This document shows positions 12,062 through 24,559 of a DNA stretch of 64,000 nt, piece after piece. This stretch comes from Tubulanus polymorphus (Eukaryota; Nemertea; Palaeonemertea; Tubulaniformes; Tubulanidae). The stretch is from positions 7,995,414 to 8,059,413 of the forward strand of contig NC_134034.1 of the NCBI RefSeq assembly GCF_964204645.1, given 5' to 3'. The position numbers were made by a program, and so were the translations under genes. The notes beneath the pieces were generated by a model, which saw nothing but the letters and a program-made list of their open reading frames with translations, was not told where the DNA came from and did not search any database. The first letter of the stretch is position 1, and every line of letters starts with the position of its first letter.

Positions 12062-12649
12062 TGATATGTCAAATAAAAGCACAATAGAACAGGCACAAAT
12101 CACTGCACATTATCTTAGGCCTATATGGACTAGAGTGCTGACGTATTTTGAAATAAGTTTATTATAAGGACTGAAACCTTTGTTGAGGTTGACAGAGCGA
12201 TCGGAATGAATAAAAAAATCAAAATGGATTCAACTATATTATTATATTTACATTTATTTTTGCGAAATTGCTATTAGGAGAAATTTTGTTAGCTCTTGAA
12301 TCAAAATTGTGTCCAGCTTCCAAAAATTGGAGGACTACCCCACTTTCTAGTTTGACTCCATTAAAAACATCATGTTTATGTTCCTTAATTCAATCCTTCT
12401 GCTGTAATTGTAGAATTATAATTATAGCATAGGCTCGTTGGAAGCAGAAAGTTGTTTGTATTAAAGTTTACTTGAAGTGAAGCAGTTAAGAATTGAGAAA
12501 GCTATTGACATCTTCAAATGGGAGCTCTTCAAATAGGTTTTAGGCTTATTTAATGACATGTTGCTGGATTTTGGATAGGCCTACAGTGTCATTAGGCCAG
12601 CTGTAAGCAGTATAAATATAGGCGCAACACAAAAAGGAGTGAATCTAAA

Positions 12650-12890
12650 TCCTGCGGTATGCAGATGAAAGACTTTCACTGTGCAACTGAGCATGTATTC
12701 ATACAAATCTTGCATATAAGCATAATCCATTGTCCAATTCCTAGGAAGCCAAATTTTGAAAAAGGGCCTTGTTTGAATTTACAGAGGGGTTTTAGCAAAA
12801 ATCTTACTGCAAAAATATATTTTTCAAAAAGCCAACCAGAGAGGGAAGTCTCCACTCAGGGTTCAAAGGGTTTAATCTTGAAGTGAAAGG
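12650..12890. repeat. Dispersed repeat family, copy 2
   Basis: ACTTTCACTGTGCAACTGAG and TTTAGCAAAAATCTTACTGC match the copy at 6035-6360 with substitutions. The 75-residue frame here is a repeat shadow. Confidence 0.5.
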
Positions 12891-14005
12891 TGTGCACATA
12901 ATATAATACAATTAGCCCCAGGCTAAGTCGTTCAGTAGAAAATGAAATTCACTGACAACATGAAAGAGGGACATTAAAGACTTATTGACCTGTCTGTAGT
13001 ACTACCAACAGCGATCTGAACATTTGCTTCTTGATTCCATACCACAGTATAATTTGCCAATGCTTCATGGCCCATGGGCCTCTTGTTTCCTGGAGCAACT
13101 GGTTGAATGAATCGATCAAGTTATAAGCACATTGTGTTTGTGTTGTTTATGAGTTTAATGTTGAGTATTTGTTTATTGTTGTTGTCGTTTGCATGTTGTG
13201 TGTTTGCCGCATGGTCGATCATTCTCTTTGTGATCAATGTCTTGGTTAATATGGTCCCTCGGTTTCCGAAAACGAATGATATTCAAGAGGAGCAAAGGGC
13301 CTACATGTCGTGGTCAATGGTGTGTAGTGAACGGTTAAACATGGGGGGCTTAGAATGTATGGATACAGTGTACTCAGCCAGTATTTCTTAAAAATTCATA
13401 TCAATGTTAGGGAGCATTCAAATATACTTTTCTGATTGGAGGTCTCTTGGGAAAATGTACGTACTTAGTGGACAAGAGATATCCCAATATCATCCCACTC
13501 TAAATATCCCTAGATTTACACAATTTTATATAATAGACACATCGTCGCCATTAAATTCTAGTGACTATCTCAGCGGCATTTTTCAATTAAAGGTAGGTCA
13601 ACTGGTTAAGCATGGCATATTGCTATTCGTTGGTTGAGGGGGTCTTTCAAAATGTAACTACAGGTGCGGGTTTGATAGAATAAGTACCGAGATCATACAA
13701 GGGGAGGGGTTCTTAAAAACGGCAAATTAACGGTAGGCACTATTTGAACGCTCCCTTATTCCAGCTATCGGCTTCTAATTCTGTCAGATTCCATCAGCTT
13801 TTGGCCAGTAGAGATGTGGATCTATGCATATATCGATATATAAGACAATATCAGTAATGATCCCTTCAATCCAATTAATATGCAGATATTATAAATTTAA
13901 CCAGTTGAAATTTTATCTGCATTGATTCAAGATTGTTCGCTAGTCAACTGCTAAATCTTGGTGTTTAATTATCAGTTATGTTGATTTTGGTCAGGAAATA
14001 TTTGC
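12891..14005. other. Intronic sequence, nothing recognised
   Basis: Two frames of 94 and 77 codons occur at 13107-13391 and 13404-13637. The first is hydrophobic, but neither has splice signals, a homolog I recognise or neighbouring support. I treat the region as non-coding. Confidence 0.45.
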
Positions 14006-14335
14006 GGAGGCGGATTTAGGGAATCTTGAAGTGGTGGACCAGTCCACAAAAGTTTTTGAAGGGGGCGGACCAGTCCACCCCTTGAAAATTCGAATGTTCC
14101 CTACAAAAAGGCTGAAAAAACTTTTTGCAAAGGAAATTTAAGAAAGGTGAAAGAAAATAAATCCAAATGGGTCCTGATAAGGACAAAAAAAGCTTCTGAT
14201 TGTCCTAAATGTTCTGTGGGGGCCACCAGAACCCCTACCAACGTTTCGCTTGCAGCCTTGCATTGCCAAATCTGCCCTTTCAAATTAAGTGCCCATTCTA
14301 ATTCCACCCCTTTCAAAGGATCCTAGATCTGCCCT
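14006..14335. mobile_element. hAT-like MITE candidate
   Basis: The left end GGAGGCGGATTTAGGG and the right end ATCCTAGATCTGCCCTT form an imperfect inverted repeat of the GGCGGATCTAGG type. The inside has repeated GGACCAGTCCAC palindromes and no transposase. Confidence 0.4.
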
Positions 14336-16330
14336 TGATTTGGTCAGGATAAGTTTCTTTGTTCAACAACACTAATTCAGGGATCAGTTTCATATAAAAA
14401 AATGAATATTCATTTTGGAATCCATACGAAAAAAAAATGCATTATGTCTTCGAGAATATTTTTACATTGTTATGTCATGGTGAATGTAAAGGTTCATAAA
14501 TTTATAAGTATTAGCAGGCCCGTAGGCTGGGGTTGCGACGTGCAGTGCTTCCCCATCACAGCATCGAGTTCCCGGAATAGTGAAATAAAAAGTTAACTAC
14601 AAAATTTACGGTACTCGCACTGCCATTTACAAATTTGTAAGACATTATGCCGATTTGTCCATACTGATAACTAGACTAGGTGTTTAAAGTGAAGAAAACT
14701 CCTTTTACAAGCTGGATGAAATACACAGTGCCTACAGAATGGTTTTGACTGAAGGAAAAAACATTTTCAAACTTGTTCAGCTTTTTTAGCATCAACTGTG
14801 TTGATCCTTCTTATAGAATGGTCCTGAGATTTTTTCATGAGAAGATTAGGTGTTGGAATTAATATGGAGAGTTTCATCCATCAGCTCTAAGCCGTTTTGA
14901 AGTGATGGGAGGAAATGTGCGAAATTTCAATGAATTTTTACCCATTTTACTAGCTTGACCTTGTTGGTTTACCTTTGTCAGCAGTATGAGGTTGGCATTG
15001 AGCCAATTCATGTAAAATCGCGGTTCGTTTTTTTATGTGAGCATTTTTTTCATTAGTTCTCGAGTTAAACAACGTATAATCGATGCGATTGAAGACATGA
15101 TGAACCTCCGTCGATGACATGGTCAACTTAGTTTAAATTCGACGAAAAACTGTTTTTGGCGGGAAAATTCTTAGCTCTTGCGTATAAAATTGCAATGACC
15201 TCGATTGGGGGGCGTCGTCTCTACGAGCGAATGTGATTGGCTGTTTTTGGGATATACGGGGAATTCCGGCACTACTAAGATAATTATGGGAAAGCGTTAA
15301 TGGTGAACGTTTCATTGGACAAGGTGCCGTATATGTGCAAATTTTAAATGCTCATTGCTGGTGAGAATATGATTATTTCACATATCGCCATAGGTATTGT
15401 TTCATTTTTATACCCGGTGATTGTGTTGATTGAGATTGAAGTGAAGGGAACGTTCACTGCACAAGGCCTCCACGTGGGAGTGCTAGTGCACACAAACACA
15501 CGCTCACAGACTTCTATATGGTGATGCTGTAACGCTGCTTGGCGCGTGCACGTTTGGTATGATAACAGGCTGAATAATCGTCGTAGGATGAGCGCTGTGT
15601 TTTCTGTTCGATAGAATTTGTAATTTCTTGTGACCTGAAAATACTAAGCAGCAAACTATAGGCATAGGTCGAGGTCTGAATATTGTGTAGTGGTAAATTC
15701 CAGGATTTAAAACGATCTAATGCTACGCCCCGGTGTATTACTCAATATTCAGCCACCCTCTGACATGTGACTTCATATGTATTTTATTTGAATATTTTTT
15801 CATATTGTTAAAAATATTTTTTTGAAAATATAAAATAGTTTCCCTGCCGCGCCTACCTGTACCCTACAAAATTTTGGACGTAGACCGTAAACAAATGTAT
15901 ATCTTTGGTCTTATTTGACTACAAAATAATTCTCTAAGAAAGATAAAATACAATATAAACTTGTGGAACTTTGAAGTCACGAATTAAAAAGATTTTTCAA
16001 GCAATGTCCTTACTCCAAACAACCTCTAGCTTTCAAGGTAAACCATACTTTGCCCATGGACAATTTATTTCATATCGTGAAAAATATTTTTTGATATGAC
16101 ATCACAGGGAAAGCCCTTCAGAAAAAACACTTACTTTGAAAGCACTTTAGTAGGGCTTTTCCAGTGACATCATTATCAAGAAAATAGTATTGATTGTTCA
16201 GCCATGTGCTGGTAAGTCATAGGGCAAACCTATTACCATGTATTTCATCTAAGTTGAACATGCTTACTTTACAGTGCACCACGATTTCATCTTATCGGTT
16301 GTTAATACCTTATTGCAAACCTGGGCTAAA
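14336..16330. other. Intronic sequence, nothing recognised
   Basis: No supported frame, RNA gene or transposon end seen. A slightly more GC-rich patch lies at 15130-15620, without an identifiable function. Confidence 0.45.
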
Positions 16331-16339
16331 ATAAATCCG

Positions 16340-16480
16340 GATTTCTGATTGGCTAATAATGACATCATCTAAGCTGCGTATGTAACTGCGCACTCGGTCC
16401 ACTGTGGCACGGTTTTGTACCGTGACAAACTCGATGCCATCAGGTTCGAATCACTGCTGGGAAGTTGAGGAAACTTTCTG
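16340..16480 (+). mobile_element. tRNA-derived SINE (copy 3)
   Basis: AATGACATCATCTAAGCTGC precedes CTCGGTCCACTGTGGCACGG (A-box region), then CATCAGGTTCGAATCACTGC with a good B box (GGTTCGAATC). It is the best preserved of the three copies in this intron. Confidence 0.65.
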
Positions 16481-16599
16481 TTTCCAAGTAATCGTGAGAA
16501 AGTTGCATCGCGAGATCGACAGCCGAGTAGTGAGATTGGCGGGACACCTCTCTGTCAACAACCTCGCCGCTAATAATTTTTTTTAATTTTTTGGTTTCT

Positions 16600-16745
16600 C
16601 CTTCACCCTTCCACATTAGTATATAAAATAGGAATAAAAAATGATTTTTTGATTTTATTTTTTTCCCATTCACCCTTCCACATTTTAGTTATATGAAATA
16701 CCAATTTTTTTTTTTTTTCTTCACCCTTCCAAAATTTTCCTTAAA
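16600..16745. repeat. Short tandem repeat with T-runs
   Basis: CACCCTTCCACATTAGTATA recurs three times at roughly 50-65-bp spacing (near 16603, 16672 and 16722), separated by long T-runs. Non-coding. Confidence 0.7.
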
Positions 16746-16759
16746 AAATCTGTGCTCCA

Positions 16760-18724
16760 ACTAATTTAAAAAAAAGGCCTTAGGTAAAGATTATACATTT
16801 TGAACAAACCTAACATGTTACTTTGTCACACAATAGGCTTCCAGAAGCCTGAGAATGTATTTCTGAGTGTGTAGATTCAAAAAATTATCTTACTAAATCT
16901 TACATAGGGGATTTGCGCCTCCAGTCCTTGCACTGCAACTATTTGCCATATTTAAACCCTTTCAGCGTTTCTACACTGCAGTGCTGATGAGTACATCTGT
17001 GATAGACTTTGCAAGTACACTGCACTGGTGTATTGATGTAACTAGTAATTAGATTTTTATCTTCAAACACAATTCAAATATTAGTAACTAACAATACACC
17101 ACAGAGCAGTGTAAACGCACTATAGCGGTATGCCTGAATGTTATTTAATGCATTGGGGTGGACTTATTTTTAATTCAAATAATCACCAGCACTTAAGTGT
17201 ATTCCATGTAATTCGTCAGCACTGAAAATTCCACTCATTGGAAATGATCACCCTCCTCCAAAAAAAAATTAGAGCACGCCATGATCCTGGCTGGCCTCTT
17301 ATTGAATGTTTATCTAGAAATCGGGACCATGCAATTGGGTATGTGAGAGATTTGTTTTTTCATATTTCAAGTTTTGTTCAAGCATAAGGTCAGTTCATGT
17401 GAATCGTCTAGATCTGTTGAGAAAGGTTGGGGGTAAAGTGATGTGTGTTGGCATCAGGCAAATGCTAGACATTGCTTTACTCCTACATTCATGAAGTTTG
17501 TCTTCACATTAGCTAAGTAGTCACTATTTTTGAGACCCAATTTCTGTAGTTCCTGTTCGAATCTGGTCAAGTAAACTTCACTTGGGTAAGTGTGCAATAT
17601 AACGATCATCCCAGCTATGACGACTTCAGCAAGTATAACTAAAACAGTTTTATAGCCCGCTTGGCTTAAGAATCGGGTGAGAATGCGCTCCTGCGTCTAG
17701 TGTGATGATTTTTGAAAGAAATTGATGTTTTATGTTGGCAATGAATCATGTGTGTAGATTGGGGTTCGAAACTGCCATAGTGCATTTGCTCTGGCATGCA
17801 GTGAGTTGGACAATCGTGGTAACAACAATCTAACAGTAAGAACTTGGCTCCCTTATGCCTTCTTTACTGCATTTTCCACCTATATGAAAATAAAAGCTCA
17901 TGCTCATCTTCAATCCTCCCTTAAATATTTTATTCCAAGTAACGATACCTCCCTCGTCCCTCGCCCCAGAAACTAGTGTGATAAGAACACTGTCTCAATT
18001 TCTAATGGCCTTACTTGCCCAGGGGCAAGCACATTGACAATCAGGATTTCACTTGCCCCCTCAAAAATCTTCCTTATATATTTTGGGCTAAAAGAAATTA
18101 TCAAAAGTGTTAGAATCAGAAACTTTATTTTCAATGATAGATTCTGAAATAATGAAAACAATCAAATGGGAAAACATTTCAAAAAATCGTTTGTGCGGAA
18201 ATATGTCATTTACATAACTTTTCCATACATGTAGGTCTTAGTCTTTTTCATATTCACATGAATGTATGTTGCATCGATTGGAAAAAAATTGTATGGGACA
18301 TAGAAATGGACTAGCCCGGTGCACTTGTCCCAATTGGCAATTGGACAAGCACTTAGATCTGGGTTAATACATATTTAGTGACTCCATAGAAACCGTACGA
18401 ATTCTCAACTCGGCTCTGTTCAACTTCATATAACGGGATCTAACTCGTCTGTAGACACCTATATATATATTTTAATGCACATAACTGCTAACAGTGTCAT
18501 TACTGTCAGTAGTAATAACAGTAGACCCTGCTTAGTGCTGTTAATTTAGGATCAATTTATCGTTTACGAGTGATCTTGATAAAAACAATATATTCAACAT
18601 ACACTTTCCGCATGGAGACCACCACGAATTATATGCAGATCAAACTCTTACGCCTTTGGTTGTATTTTGATGGAACTTGGTACAACCGTTTGTTATGGTG
18701 TAGTTGTAGACCTGCAATTTTTAG
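16760..18724. other. Intronic sequence, nothing firm
   Basis: A candidate short inverted pair (CTTGCCC near 18015, matching GGACAAG near 18345) hints at a MITE, but the ends are too diverged to call. No coding frame is supported. Confidence 0.4.
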
Positions 18725-18830
18725 GCCAGCCATAGGCTGAGCCTATTACTATACAAATGGAGCAAATTGAAATGACATAGTTTCCAGATCAAAGGCTTTT
18801 TTCATTGTATCTGTTATTTTAACCCTTGGG
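18725..18830. repeat. Dispersed repeat family, copy 3 (fragment)
   Basis: TATTACTATACAAATGGAGC and GAAATGACATAGTTTCCAGA match the copy at 6035-6360. Confidence 0.5.
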
Positions 18831-18882
18831 CTGCTGATATCAAACGACATCCATACAAAGTTCATCAGTAAGGTTTACACGT

Positions 18883-18930
18883 CACGAGTCCGACGGTTCA
18901 CGAGTCTGAGAGTTAACGAATTTGATATTT
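18883..18930. repeat. Array of 16-bp units, left side
   Basis: Three units of 16 bp, CACGAGTCCGACGGTT followed by two degraded versions. The same unit occurs inverted at 26387-26434, on the other side of the DIRS element. Confidence 0.7.
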
Positions 18931-19022
18931 TCTCTTGTAAGGGGGTGATTTTCCCATCTATCTATAGACATATATCATCTGGATCTATAGACTCATAAGT
19001 TTTTGTTCGACACAACTCGAGT

Positions 19023-19200
19023 TGTTTTTACCTGCGGGTGAAGATACATATCGCAACAACACTGGTGAGGTATACAGAAATATGCACCAAAACCGACACT
19101 GGCAAAAAGACACCAACGCAACACTGGTGAAAATACACATCAACCCACCCAACACTGGTGGAGAACCGTGGTCCGATACCGCAACCAAGCTTGCGGTGAG
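19023..19200. repeat. Degenerate minisatellite
   Basis: CAACACTGGTGAAGATACA-like units (with ..ACACTGGTGAGG, ..ACACTGGCAAAA, ..ACACTGGTGAAA and ..ACACTGGTGGAG) repeat at irregular 25-37-bp spacing. The overlapping open frames on both strands follow from the repeat and are not genes. Confidence 0.55.
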
Positions 19201-19671
19201 GTGTTAACAAGAAAATTAATTTTAATCAATTTTTGATGCCTGCGCAAAAAAATGTAGAATTTCTTGGATAAGCTAATGTGGAATTGCAAATTTCAAATTC
19301 GAAGTTTTAAGAAATTTGGGGAATTATGAGATTTGGCGATTGGGTAGATAATACAGGTCTTCGACTCTAGTAGTGGTTTAATCTTTTTTGTCAATAATTG
19401 ATAACTTGCGACCAACTTCATTCACTTTAGCCTGTAAGCTGGTGTGCTACTTCATTGCCTCTATGGTTGAGGAAAGAGCGTTCTGATGTCTGCTTCCTCA
19501 TGACTTCGAGCATATCGTGTGGCCTAGCCAGCCGGCCCGGTCCCCGAGCCACGGGTTTGGCTGCCACTCGGTATCCTAGTCTTGAGTCTGGATTGAAGTA
19601 GACATTGTCATTTAAAATAACTTGTTTATGTTATTCTGTATGAATTACCCGTGTGTCTTGTATTGTATTTT

Positions 19672-19930
19672 TAGGGTTTTCTGACTTTCGTCGAAAACCC
19701 TCTTGAAATTCTGTTGATTATTGTTATTATATATTTTCCGCCGATTTCGTCCAATAAAATTCATCTTCATTCAGATTCGGCAACTGACAGTTTCGAAACG
19801 AAATGTATAAATTGATACTGTAATAACGGTCTCTCTGAACCAACAGATTGTCTGAATGTACTTTCCATCCTATTTGAAACTTAAAATTACTTATTAGGTT
19901 ACTGTAAATAAAGAATTGAATTGAATTGTT
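19672..19930 (+). mobile_element. Non-LTR retroelement 3' end (SINE/LINE tail)
   Basis: It opens with a hairpin AGGGTTTTC...GAAAACCCT and closes with AATAAAGAATTGAATTGAAT, a short tandem tail. The same tail ends another fragment at 20130-20270. Tandem 3' tails of this kind are usual for RTE/CR1-type LINEs and their SINEs. No reverse transcriptase is present. Confidence 0.45.
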
Positions 19931-20129
19931 AGACAACAAGCACCGGCGAAATAACAGTTTGTGACGTCATTTAGTAAGTAGATAAAGGAGGGCTCAAAGA
20001 ATTTCCAAATCACGGGGGACTATACTTGGGTTAGACCATTCAACCAAAAAGAGGATTGCTCCGATAATATCCAAATCATCTCATTTTATTTTTTCCATCG
20101 AATACCCGGTAATTAATTTTTCCTTTCGA

Positions 20130-20270
20130 TCACATGCATCCAAAAAACCCGTTATTGCTGCTTTGCAGCTATATTCTTGTTTTTAAATTTGTATTTATTG
20201 AATTTGGGAATTTTATCCCAGAATTTCAATGTAATGAGAATCAATAAAGAATTGAATTGAATTTTCACCT
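20130..20270 (+). mobile_element. Second non-LTR retroelement 3' tail
   Basis: It ends in AATAAAGAATTGAATTGAAT like the fragment at 19672-19930. The body is AT-rich and non-coding. Confidence 0.4.
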
Positions 20271-20941
20271 ACATACATGCATCAGAGGACGCAGAGCCGT
20301 ATATAACAGCTATGCTATTATAAATTGCTAATCTCATGAAACCTGCATACCCCTAATATCAAACATATATTCTAAAAGATTTGAATATTGAAATAATATG
20401 TTTACACATTTGACCGCTTGTAGCCGCTGATGAAATTCACGCTGGCCCTACACACATCATAGATAGCTTCGTCATTCCACCAACATCCCCACGACGGGGT
20501 CTGACTTTTATATCAGACTTCCAAATAGTGTATACATCCGCTATTTAACCGAATAATCCGATTTACTTATCATTTCTATTCATGCCTGCCGCTTCTGATA
20601 TAATCATACATCCTTTACTATTACAATACGTCTTCTAATGATATTCAATGCAATATTTCGACGTTCAAATATAGCTCATACAATCACAGGAAGCCATTCT
20701 ACATCTTTGTCAATGATATTTTGCCAAATAGCTTGTATGTGTACACATAGACCTATGACGTTTTGCATACGATTTACGGTTGTCGTTTGTAAAATGACGC
20801 TGAATGGTTAACATTGTTCAGGTTTCATAATGGTAGCCTTTTATAAGGCGTCAAAAAATATTGAAAAATACGGAAATCACTTTATGCACGGCCCCCAACA
20901 TGAGCTGATATTTCATTACATGTAAGGTTATATTTCCATCA

Positions 20942-21069
20942 AGTACTGTACCCTTTCCTATGGTTTTTGCCAATATTTTCTAAATTTGGATTTATCGCCA
21001 ATGGTTTTTCTATACGACCCGGCCCTGCGGTATTGCATTTAGCCACCGACGAAATCCGCCATCTTTTTT
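20942..21069. repeat. DIRS left inverted terminal repeat
   Basis: GTACTGTACCCTTTCCTATG, then a stretch through TATACGACCCGG to CGACGAAATCCGCCATC, is the reverse complement of 26200-26332 with few mismatches. Confidence 0.92.
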
Positions 21070-21267
21070 CTTGGCGTTCTCGCAATAGAACGCGTTGGAT
21101 TTTTTCGCCGTAGAAATCTGGGAATTAGGATATTAGGGAGTTTTCACTCTCATAACGGTGAGTCCGTTCGGTTTGGGGGTTATCCCTGGTTTCTTTTTTC
21201 CGTAAGAATTTTATTTACAAATATAATTTGATTGAATTGAATTGTTTTGATTTGTAACAGGATAATT

Positions 21268-23524
21268 ATGCCACCCCCTCCTAAGGGTCAGCATCGTGGC
21301 GGGGAGGGATGCGGGCATTTGTTTGGCGCCTGGGACAACCACGATTCATGTGCGTCGTGCAGGTGCAAATCCGGTCAAATATGTGCAAGGAGCAATCCTT
21401 GCAAGATTTGCGTCGTGTGGTCCGAGGACCTATGGCTTCGGGCCGATAAGGCTCTTAAACTAAGAGATCGTCGTCGAGTTAGCAGGGATTCGTCGGTTTC
21501 AGCCGATGTGCCAACCGACGTTTCTAATCCTGTTTCTTATCGTAAAGCGGAGCGGTCTCCGGTCGTTCAGGTACGATCGGCTTCCCAACTCCGTTCACCG
21601 GGAAGGAACGCTGGTTCACCGGCACCGGTCTCCGGTCATTCACCGGTCTCTGGTCGTTCACCGGTTCGGCCGGTTCAGACTACATGTTCGGAACCGAGCG
21701 CGCGCGGCGGTAGTCGCAAACGGCCCGCACCGGTTCGGTCGGTACCGGTCCGGGTCGGGCACCGGTCCAGTCCAGACGTCGTCCGGTTCAAAACATCCGG
21801 TACGTTCATCGTCTGATTCTGATCGTCGCTCCGGGGATAGAGCTCGCTCTCCCACTAGATTTAGACGCCGTGAGCGTAATAAACGAGCAAGATCTCCTTC
21901 TCGCAGATCAAGGTTTGATCGCAAGAGGGACTACGATCGTTATTGTCGGAAGTTTCGCCGTCGGTCTTCTCGTCGTTCGTCGACGTCGGTTAGCGATGAA
22001 AGCGATTCTTCTAGTAGGTCGCGATCCCGTTCGAGGGACTGTCACCGAAGTCGGCATGATCGTCGGGATACTGGAAAATACCTGACTCAGAAGGATTTCC
22101 ATGTATTTGAGGAGAAAATTTTAAACTTGTTATCTTCGTCGCAACAAGTCGCTGCTACTCTACAACAGGTAAGCCTATTCCTGATTGTCCGGTTAGAAGT
22201 TCGCCAGCCCACTCAGTTTTTCGGAATTCTGACTGAATTCCTGGATGCTGCGGTAGGGTCTGATTTCAATGAGGATCCGGTCCCAGAAGCGGCAATTCCT
22301 TCTGGGGTCGTTCCTGTCGCGAGCAATTGTGGGTTGCCCCAGACGATGGGGGCTTCCCTGGCTCGCAATGTATCTCCGTCCCATTCAGTTTTATCCGAAC
22401 CAGCGGGGGACATGCCATTTAGAGCGATGATAAGTGAGTTCTTTGTCAAGCACGGGGCAACTCACGCTAAGCCCACAGCAGCTCCTCTGGTCGGTGAGTC
22501 AATGGAAGCTTATCGCCCTCCGGACTCCGATCTTAACGTTTTACGGGAATCGTCAGCGGCTTCGAGAGAATGGGCTCGATTGGATACGCAATTATGGGGT
22601 GAATGTCGGCCTGGAACATTTTCATTTCCCCCTCCAGAACGGGGTATGAAATCTGGGAAATATTTTAGTTCAACCGATCCACCTATAGGCGCATTTCGCT
22701 CGGCGTATTACGCAACTCCAGGTGCTGTGGATCACAGTCATAACTGCCTGGATGCTGATTATACTTTGATCAGCCCGGATACTGTTACAGCACAGTCAGG
22801 TATTCGTTTGCCTAAGTCCGGTTTGGTGGCCATGACGTCAATCCTGGACAATCTTACCAGGGTTGGTTCGTTTCAAGATATGGCACTTAAGGTGTTGACG
22901 GGTGAGCTTCGCGAGACTCACGCCGCCGTTCATGCAGGCTCCGACCCAGAGTCAGTTGCCCTAAAACTGGAGGGAATGGACCGGATTATCCAATCTTTGG
23001 CTCGGTCTGTTTCGCATGTAATTCCGTTGTCGGTTCGGGGTCAGGCTAATCTGGTGTTAGCCTCCCGTCAGTCAGTGATGGACTCCAGTTCCAAAACTCG
23101 TCTACCGGATATGGTGTCCAATGCTTTGCTGAGAGCCCCATTGGGGACGTCTTCATGTCTCTTCTCCGGTTGGTGCGCTCCGGTTTCCGCAGAGCTGAGG
23201 AAGATTCGGGAGGTTCAGGCCAAGTCCAACCCCCGAACTCCGTGGAAAAAGCGTTCTGGTCCGACGCCGGCGGCGCAAGGTTCGGCACGGACGCAAACAG
23301 GACCATCTCAAACTTCAGCGCTTTCTCAGGCGGCTTCGGATGCCGGTTGGAGAACTAGCGCGCAACTTCAACAATCGTGTCAAGCCTCGTCCGGTCGTAA
23401 CAGTTCCGGTTCGTATCGAGGCAAGGGGAAGGCTCTTCGTTTCGGAAAAACTCGAAATGAATTCTTGGGACCAGTGGGAGGTTGTCTGCAGCAGGCAGCA
23501 ACCCACTGGGTCGACCTCTTTTGA
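21268..23524 (+). pseudogene. DIRS gag-like ORF, one frameshift
   Basis: I take ATG 21268 (MPPPPKGQ), a few codons inside the longest frame. Residues about 10-55 form a Cys/His cluster (CGHLFGAWDNHDSC, CRCKSGQIC, CKIC then W) typical of DIRS ORF1. Next comes a Ser/Pro/Arg-rich region and an RS-like segment (SSRSRSRSRDCHRSRHD), which would be basic and nucleic-acid binding, and then a globular C-terminal half. The frame of the N-terminus ends at 21816, while the rest reads in another frame (the ORF spanning 21506-23524), so one indel lies near 21770-21800. A potential donor (AACAG|GTAAGCC) at 22168 means an intron cannot be excluded. Structural role inferred. Confidence 0.7.
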
Positions 23525-23590
23525 GACGGTTGGCCCTCCCGGGTCGTCTCTCGTGGTTACCGTCTCCGTTTCCTAAGGCGACCGCGCCTG

Positions 23591-24550
23591 ATGAGGTCAC
23601 CTCCCGACATGCGGCCAAAACCAGGTCAGGAGGCCTTGATCTCTCCGGCTCCCAAGGAATTGGCTGAGAAGGGAGCGATCGAACCAGTTTGCGACGAAAC
23701 TTCTCCCGGCTGGTTTTCTCGAATATTCATGGTACCAAAGGCCACAGGGGGTCAACGGACAGTGATAGATCTGTCATCCCTCAATCGGCACCTAGACATT
23801 CCAAGGTTCCGGATGACCAAGCCCAAGGACGTGATTCAAGGGCTCCGTCCGGGTCAATGGGCGGCTTCATTGGACCTGAAAGATGCTTACTTTCAGGTTC
23901 CAATTCACCCAAAATCTTGGCGATTTCTCAGGATAAAGTGGAAAGGCCGCCAGTTCCAATTCAGGTCTCTTCCATTTGTCCTCAGTACGGCCCCGTGGGT
24001 TTTCACCAAGTTGGTCAAGTCAGTTCAGAAGGTACTTCAGTCAAGGGGTGTTCGACTGTTCGTTTACCTCGACGACTGGTTAATAGTCGCGAATTCGGCT
24101 CAGGAATGTCGGGAGGCAATGACCTCAGTCTTGGACTTAGTCCATCAGCTAGGGTTCCGCGTAAACAGGGAAAAATCTCAGTTGACGCCGGCCCAACAGT
24201 TCACTTATCTCGGCATGGACTTCGATCTCCGAATCGGCAAAGTCTTTCCGTCTATGGTTCGAGTAGCCAAACTTCAAGAAGCTGTAGTGGGAGTGTCCAC
24301 AACCCCGAGAACAGCTCGTTACTGGTCACGGCTTCTAGGCTCCATCAGCTCCATGGGTCTGGTGGTGCCCTTAGGCCGCCTCAGAAGCAGGCGCTTGCAA
24401 CAATATTGGAAGGTCTTCTGGTCTCAGTCGAAGGGCAACTGGGAGGCCTTGATTCCCGTACCTCCAACCGATCTAAGTCCGGATCTTCAGTGGTGGGCGG
24501 CAACTACGAATCTTCGGCTCGGGGTGTCACTAGCCCCGTTAGAGGCTCCA
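23591..24550 (+). CDS. DIRS reverse transcriptase (RNase H lost)
   Basis: The frame begins near MRSPPDMRPKPG and holds the RT blocks in order: GWFSRIFMVPKATGGQRTVI, DLKDAYFQVPIH (catalytic Asp), LPFVLSTAPWVFTK, and the FVYLDDWLIV catalytic box near 24060-24090. It should copy element RNA into DNA. After DLQWWAATTNLRLGVSLAPL the RNase H and methylase-like domains usual in DIRS are absent: the sequence jumps at about 24545 straight to the typical end of that region (WPAQKWFLPLLNLL) in a different frame. An internal deletion is therefore likely. The frame stays open to 24865, but the last part is out-of-frame noise. Confidence 0.85.
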
Positions 24551-24559
24551 GTTCACCAT

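Noticed and set aside
13107-13391. 94-codon hydrophobic ORF as a membrane protein
   Set aside because: No splice or start context, no recognised family, and repeats on both sides; hydrophobicity follows from T-rich DNA.
21658-21924. Minus-strand ORFs over the DIRS gag and RT
   Set aside because: Antisense shadows of Arg/Ser-rich coding sequence.
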